From assembly GCA_963580455.1 (NCBI GenBank), contig OY756960.1:28269238-28333237 (forward strand): a DNA stretch of 64,000 nt, written 5' to 3'. Below the pieces are notes generated by a model. It was not told the origin of the DNA. It ran no database searches and was given only the letters and a program-made list of their open reading frames with translations. The position numbers and the translations under genes are program-made. This DNA is from Euonymus europaeus (lineage: Eukaryota > Streptophyta > Magnoliopsida > Celastrales > Celastraceae). Shown here one piece after another: positions 63,553-64,000 of this stretch (position 1 is the first letter of the stretch; the number at the start of each line of letters is the position of its first letter).

Positions 63553-64000
63553 GCTCCGGTCTTTCGCCTTGCCTTTCTTGCTTCTAAGAAATTCCAGGTT
63601 TTGATTTTATATATTTTTGGTGCAGTCATTTCTCCATAATATGTTCCTTCTCTTGAAAGGTTATATGCTCTTATTGGTTGATTTGTCAATTTTAATTCAC
63701 TAAGGATTATGGTGTGGCAATTAGGAAAGGTAAACTGTAGACAAAATATTTTTATGACAGTGACGTAGATGATTGTGTCCAAATTACCTTTTTCCCTAAA
63801 AGTGTGTTGTGTTTTGATTTTTATTTAAATTTTGCCTATGAAGTGGACTTACAATTCTAGGTACAACATCGCTTTTTTGTTCTTGGTAATTATGCTCATT
63901 ATAAATGGGTCCTATTCTTGGTGCTGATATTCTTTTACGAAAAATTATATGGCTGCCATTCTTGGTGTGTCTAGATATTGGCAGGGTTCCCTTTTTTTTT

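Noticed and set aside
1..64000. tRNA, rRNA, CRISPR, organellar or bacterial operon content
   Set aside because: None was seen. Only the SINEs show tRNA-like boxes, and gene structure is plainly that of a plant nucleus.

Overview
The window is nuclear DNA of a flowering plant, almost certainly a eudicot. It is AT-rich, genes are cut by many short GT-AG introns with T-rich tails, intergenic spaces are 1-3 kb, and every recognisable product is a conserved plant protein. I cannot name the species. Exon models below were built by eye from splice sites and family resemblance; the reading phase stays consistent across every junction of each multi-exon gene.

Layout, left to right. Positions 1-22056 (minus strand) hold the first 35 coding exons, 1246 codons, of a callose synthase of the CALS10/GSL8 type; the rest of the catalytic half lies off the left edge. 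One of its introns carries a 2.1-kb PIF/Harbinger transposon (518-2600) with a decayed MYB/SANT ORF, and two other introns carry tandem duplications, one of which triplicates a 3' splice site. A divergent promoter region separates it from a phosphopantothenoylcysteine decarboxylase (HAL3/COAC; 23674-24819, plus), an enzyme of coenzyme A synthesis. Next come a secreted GDSL esterase/lipase (26615-27855, plus) and, convergent with it, an AIRP2-like RING E3 ligase (28284-30028, minus).

From 30.4 to 33.9 kb is an accessory stretch: a copia-type retrotransposon fragment, a decayed coding fragment and a Tourist-like MITE. It is followed by a two-B3-domain DNA-binding protein (35432-38107, plus), a 20-exon kelch protein with an acidic tail (39207-48065, plus; a second MITE in one intron), and a ULP1-type SUMO protease (49269-51656, minus).

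From 51.7 to 54.4 kb is an odd repeat field of GC-richer fold-back units around AT-rich nested tandem repeats. Then comes the 26S proteasome subunit RPN7 (54400-57824, plus; two SINEs in one intron). The last 6 kb has a 52-bp perfect inverted repeat, a promoter-like stretch, an isolated two-exon fragment of a UBP6/7 deubiquitinase, and internal duplications, but no complete gene I can support.

The genes are independent housekeeping or regulatory loci, not a pathway cluster. Three act around ubiquitin or SUMO (RING E3, ULP1, RPN7) and there is a UBP6/7 fragment, but they are hundreds to thousands of bases apart on both strands and I infer no functional linkage. I did not find a new biological system. 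The best leads are the repeat field, the splice-site triplication, the Harbinger derivative and the permuted inverted repeat.
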